Origin: Parachlorella kessleri
Taxonomy: Eukaryota; Chlorophyta; Trebouxiophyceae; Chlorellales; Chlorellaceae
Assembly (NCBI GenBank): GCA_001598975.1
Contig: BBXU01001307.1
Span: 1-22,498 of the forward strand
DNA length: 22,498 nucleotides
Reading direction: 5' to 3'
The notes beneath the pieces were generated by a model. It was not told the DNA's origin. It ran no database searches and was given only the letters and a program-made list of their open reading frames with translations. Of the stretch, positions 19,583-22,498 are shown in pieces. The position numbers were made by a program, and so were the translations under genes. Positions within the stretch are counted from its first letter, which is position 1, and the number at the start of each line of letters is the position of its first letter.

Positions 19583-20245
19583 ACGGAGTGAATGGGGGCC
19601 GCGCTCGCGCGCGCCTCTATTATACTGAGTATTGTCTTCGATGTAACGGCGACTTAGAATATCTAGCCGCCGTTTTTTGGACCGCTCCTGCGAACGCTGT
19701 GGCGAGCATGCCGGGTTGAAATTACGCTGTAAGGAGGGTTCGCTCCTGAGCTACAAGCCAGGCCTAGGACAGAGGCTAAAGCGTCGTCTGCAGCGAGAAC
19801 GGGGCCGGGATACGGCAGAATCCGTTTGAACGCGCCGCCTTTGCTGAGTTTCGGTGAGACCTGACTGCGTGCGAGCCCTTGGTTCGAGGGTCGTATGTCA
19901 AGTGAGAGCGGCAGGGAATTCCCCAGGTTTGAGGTTAGGCGCCGAGCGAGGCGACAACGCCTGTGAGCAGGGGCTGCAGATACTGCCGTTCTTGCTTGGA
20001 TTTTCGGTTGAGGGGCACCTTTCTTTGTGGCGTTGCTATAGCCGTATACGGTAGATGGTAAATTGAGGATGAGGTCGGGAGCAGCCGGTCAAGGGACTCC
20101 GGGGGAGCCTCCGACAGATCGGGGGTATCTGCTGACGAGGCAGGCAGCAGCTGCGTGAAAGCCGAGTCAGCACAGCGCTCAGCCCAGAGAAGGGATTGCA
20201 CGTTTTGTTTATAAGGCTATGTTCTGATCGTTTCATTCACTCCGT
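19583..20245. repeat. 663-bp unit bounded by 12-bp inverted repeats
   Basis: ACGGAGTGAATG at 19583-19594 and its exact complement CATTCACTCCGT at 20234-20245. The interior differs in texture from its surroundings (richer in CG steps) and holds the minus-strand ORF at 20201-19935. No target-site duplication flanks the ends, so a transposable element is only one reading. Confidence 0.35.
19935..20201 (-). CDS. Hypothetical 88-residue ORF
   Basis: Uninterrupted ATG-to-TAA frame inside the inverted-repeat unit, beginning MQSLLWAERCADSAFTQLL and continuing with a Ser/Pro-rich acidic stretch then a basic one (RKVPLNRKSKQERQY). Composition is protein-like rather than repetitive, but no family is recognised. 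A TTATAA lies only 8 bp upstream of the ATG, too near to be its TATA box. Could be an exon of a larger gene, an element-borne ORF or chance. Confidence 0.25.
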   Translation of the reverse strand: MQSLLWAERCADSAFTQLLPASSADTPDLSEAPPESLDRLLPTSSSIYHLPYTAIATPQRKVPLNRKSKQERQYLQPLLTGVVASLGA

Positions 20246-20762
20246 CCTGCATCGCGCACGGTTGCGCGGGCCGGAAAACCTTGTTTATTTTCTTTTCCCC
20301 TTTATTTGGGGGGAATGCCTGTCGCCACTGCTAGAGGCTGTGCAATGCCACGGCCCAACTTACTAAGCTTCGGAGGTTTCCGTGTCACCCGCGTAAGGAC
20401 AGGCGCAAAAGGCACATGCACGGTCACTGTCACTAGTCCCCGTTTCCACTTTAGCCCCTTCTGGGTACAGTTTAGGTACTACCCCAGGTCTATGCGGAGC
20501 CCAAAGCAACTGGACTTGGGAGTCATTAGGGCAGGTCGCTGCGGGGGCTCACTGGTTGGTTCAGTTGGCTGAGCGCTAAAGCTTTGAGGGACACATAAAG
20601 CGCCCTTTTAGGAGAGCCTTGTCTCTAACTGCGCAATTCAGGGGTTTCCCCACGTGGGCGGCGTGTTGTAGCTTTTACACCCAGTGTACTGTGAGGCAAA
20701 CCCCCGGCGTGTTGCATCCTACTGAACGTTGGTACTTGCTGTTTGCGGGTTGTGGCATAACA

Positions 20763-20866
20763 CATCCTGGCTCTTCATTGGCTCTACATGTGGGGGACTC
20801 GCGCCGTGGCGGCAGCATGGTCACTGCCTGGCAGGTGGCGGCGCGCTAGTAGATTGGACTAGTCTA
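20763..20866 (+). repeat. Dispersed repeat, copy C
   Basis: Opposite orientation to A and B on the map. Shared strings are CATCCTGGCT, GGCAGCATGGTCA, GGTGGCGG and a closing GACTAGTCTA, with clear divergence. At the point where B has its 56-bp block, C has about ten extra bases (CTGCCTGGCA) between GGTCA and GGTGGCGG. Confidence 0.55.
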
Positions 20867-21030
20867 GAGTACTGACACCGCCTGTGCCTGTGCGACTCTT
20901 GCACGAATGTCAGTCACAACACATGTCACCATAGCTATTAGTCTGCACAGGCTAAACCTAGCAGAGGCTGTGCACCCAGCATATTGCGGGACGCACCAGC
21001 GGCAATGCAGAATGTGAAAATGCAGAAGCT

Positions 21031-21101
21031 GCCCCTCCCAGGATTGAACCCTGGCGTGTTCCATTAGGCCCACAAGGTTAAAAGCTGCCAGCTAACCGGG
21101 C
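21031..21101 (-). pseudogene. Degraded tRNA-Lys(TTT)-like sequence
   Basis: The minus strand starts GCCCGGTTAGCT as in many tRNA-Lys genes, has CTTTTAACC at the anticodon-loop position and a perfect T arm/B box (CCAGGGTTCAATCCTGG). The D arm is shortened, the anticodon stem does not pair, and the acceptor ends (GCCCGG.. and ..GAGGGGC) do not match well. So it is a tRNA relic or a tRNA-derived element head, not a working gene. Confidence 0.35.
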
Positions 21102-21260
21102 TGGGGTTGAGGCACTCCGAAGGAGTGGTGGTTATGAACCCACTTACTCCCCAACGTGCTTTCTTCCCTGATGTGTTCTAACGGACCAGCAACGATGCAA
21201 TGTGAATGCCTGATCAGAATAGCTAAACCTAGCGCGCTATGTTGCAGCGAATAACAATTA

Positions 21261-21373
21261 CATGTGCCGCTTGCACCTCACTTGTGCACGTTAGAACCTG
21301 CGATGGGGAAATTGCCCAATCGGGACCCAGAGACAGTGACAGTTGCATGTGCCGCCTGTACCTCACTAATGCA
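21261..21373 (+). repeat. Imperfect 28-bp direct repeat
   Basis: CATGTGCCGCTTGCACCTCA (start of 21261-21288) and CATGTGCCGCCTGTACCTCA (start of 21346-21373); the units differ at a few bases and begin 85 bp apart. Confidence 0.65.
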
Positions 21374-21506
21374 AACTGGAAGTCCAGCATGAGGAGTGCC
21401 TACCCCCATGGGTCAGCTGCAGACTGGAAATGCCCTGGGGATGGTGGTTGCAGTACTCGATTGATCGGGACATGTTGCGTGAAGGCGACCGCCCCGTCAT
21501 CAGGTT

Positions 21507-21580
21507 GCTTCCATAGCTCAGTAGGTTAGAGCGCACGGCTGTTAACCGTGAGGTCGCTGGTTCGACCCCAGCTGGGAGCG
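21507..21580 (+). tRNA. tRNA-Asn (anticodon GTT), copy 2
   Basis: Identical base for base over all 74 nt to the copy at 18925, on the same strand, 2582 bp downstream. Flanks share only the TT before the first base. Same cloverleaf, GTT anticodon and discriminator G. Confidence 0.95.
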
Positions 21581-21586
21581 CGATTG

Positions 21587-21592
21587 TTTTTT
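21587..21592 (+). terminator. Pol III T6 terminator after tRNA-Asn copy 2
   Basis: Six T starting 7 nt after the tRNA end, a strong pol III stop. Confidence 0.75.
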
Positions 21593-22280
21593 CACCCTCG
21601 TCCTAAACACATTTGGACGTCATTTGTCACGGCAGGTAGACTGGCCAACATTTTGCAGGTAGTACAAGGATGCAGCTGTCACTCCTTGGGCTGCTGTCTG
21701 CGATACTACCTTTTGCTGCAGCTGCCAGTGCTGTGCCCTTGCAGTGCTGTGCTGTGCAGTGCACTTGTGCATCCAACTCGGTTGTGTCACTTGATAAGGA
21801 GACTCTTAGCCATGCCAGGAGATAACATGGGCAGCACACAGAGGACCATTAGCATACTGGAAGTTATCAATCAATCAATACTAGCTACATCAGAAGGACA
21901 AGGAGCCCGGTGAGTCTATTCTGGCAACTAGGTAAAACCCTCCCTACAACTTCTTATGATTCACAACAAAACTCCCAGAGTCAGTAGCTGACGGGGTGTC
22001 TAGGACTTAAAAAGAAATCAAGCGCGCCTTGGCCTCATAGTGAGATACATCATCGTCAGCGCCATCTAACATGGCTGCCAACAAAGAACAACCACGGCCC
22101 CCATGCTCATATACAGCTTGACAAGACACCCAAAGCCTTCGTCTTGGAACCACGCGGGAACTCATTTTACACTACCCTTTTACAAAGGCTCTACTCTACA
22201 GCTTGCAGCACACCAGGACCGCCCAGATAACCCTACCGGGAACACCCAGACCCTACATGACGGTGTCATTTCAGATACCC
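21593..22280. other. Intergenic / 3' UTR stretch
   Basis: No supported gene. The right part should be the 3' UTR of the minus-strand gene ending at 22281, with minus-strand TGTAA at 22184-22180 and 22171-22167. A plus-strand ATG frame at 21811 ends in a good donor (GTGAGT, 21910), but I see no exon for it to join. Confidence 0.4.
22167..22184 (-). terminator. Two TGTAA poly(A) signals for the right-edge minus gene
   Basis: TTACA on the plus strand at 22167-22171 and 22180-22184, about 100 nt beyond the minus-strand stop at 22281-22283. Confidence 0.5.
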
Positions 22281-22498
22281 CTACATGATGGCGCAGCCTT
22301 GGTTGGCGTCCCTGACGTGTGCCAGCACCACCTTGCTGGCCTTGAAGCGCTCCAGCGTGGATGTCATGGTCAGGAACTGCAGCTTGGAGGAGCTCTCATC
22401 CAGCAAGGGACTGGCTAGGTTTGCCTGCAGGTGGGGGTGCAAAGGCAAATGACTGCCGCTAAATAACCTCACGCCTGGGTAGAGGTGCCCCCGCAGGA
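22281..22498 (-). CDS. C-terminal end of an unrecognised protein (5' partial, continues past right edge)
   Basis: Last exon 22424-22281 (TAG 22283-22281) encodes 47 residues including LDESSSKLQFLTMTSTLERF and KASKVVLAHVRDANQGCAIM. It is preceded by a CCTGCAG acceptor with a pyrimidine-rich tract. The upstream exon, 22498-22473 at the window edge, reads LRGHLYPG and ends at a GTGAGG donor, phase 0. The intron would be only 48 nt and is itself open and in frame, so retention would insert 16 residues (beginning VRLFSGS). The coding sense, stop and nearby poly(A) signals support a real gene. Amphipathic helix is likely in STLERFKASKVVLAHVRDA. I do not recognise the family. Confidence 0.6.
   Translation of the reverse strand, partial: LRGHLYPGVRLFSGSHLPLHPHLQANLASPLLDESSSKLQFLTMTSTLERFKASKVVLAHVRDANQGCAIM

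Larger units (their letters stand above)
19398..20762. other. Gene-poor stretch between repeat copies
   Basis: Contains the inverted-repeat unit 19583-20245 (separate entry). Outside it I see no exon chain. A tRNA A-box-like string near 20551-20570 (GGTTCAGTTGGCTGAGCG) has no matching T arm. Confidence 0.4.
20867..21506. other. Intergenic stretch with tRNA relic and a 28-bp direct repeat
   Basis: No protein gene is supported. It contains the tRNA-like relic at 21031-21101 and an imperfect direct repeat at 21261-21288 and 21346-21373. Confidence 0.4.

Noticed and set aside
20549..20610. Possible tRNA, from GGTTCAGTTGGCTGAGCG resembling a D arm / A box
   Set aside because: No T arm or B box at the right distance and the ends do not pair.
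21811..21911. Plus-strand first exon (ATG at 21811, donor GTGAGT at 21910)
   Set aside because: Coding potential is plausible, but no acceptor and continuing frame was found before the convergent minus gene; AT-rich composition unlike the other exons.
1..22498. CRISPR arrays, bacterial operons, prophage or restriction/defence systems
   Set aside because: The window is intron-rich eukaryotic DNA; no regularly spaced repeats and no such proteins were found.

Overview
This window looks like nuclear DNA of a green alga, probably a chlorophycean (volvocalean) species. Genes are cut into many short exons by GT-AG introns with GTGAGT-like donors and TGCAG acceptors. TGTAA poly(A) signals follow several stop codons, exons are GC-rich, and there are eukaryotic tRNA genes with T-run pol III terminators. 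No bacterial operon, CRISPR array or phage module is visible. All gene models below were built by eye from exon frame, splice sites and phase; none was checked against transcripts or a database.

Layout. (1) About 1-4486, plus strand: the 3' end of a coiled-coil protein gene, seven exons, stop at 3609-3611, with an internal duplication that keeps its intron position. (2) 5106-6798, minus strand: an unrecognised multi-exon gene with solid 3' exons and an uncertain 5' half. It converges on gene 1 at a palindromic, possibly two-way poly(A) signal (TTACATTGTAA, 4476-4486). (3) 6855-11959, plus: a complete 13-exon gene for a 552-residue Ser/Thr kinase of SnRK2-like type, with a predicted myristoyl/palmitoyl N-terminus and DFQ in place of DFG. 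(4) 13322-13954, minus: a two-exon gene for a 75-residue small membrane protein. (5) 14368-17833, plus: a ten-exon gene for a 230-residue protein whose second half is a string of symmetric (phase 1-1) exons, three of them exactly 93 nt, each starting with Asp and most ending in a His-Thr-x-Glu motif. (6) 18925-21580: a gene-poor stretch with two identical tRNA-Asn(GTT) genes, two copies of a dispersed repeat (a third lies in the last intron of gene 1), a 12-bp inverted repeat enclosing a small ORF, and a degraded tRNA-Lys-like relic. (7) 22281-22498, minus: the last two exons of a gene that continues past the right edge.

The genes show no obvious shared pathway. The arrangement (convergent 1/2, divergent 2/3, convergent 3/4, divergent 4/5) is ordinary for a compact algal genome. 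The points of most interest are the modular exon-repeat gene with an apparent GC-AG intron, the kinase's altered DFG motif and membrane anchor, and the dispersed repeat, one copy of which carries two insertions each flanked by direct repeats.
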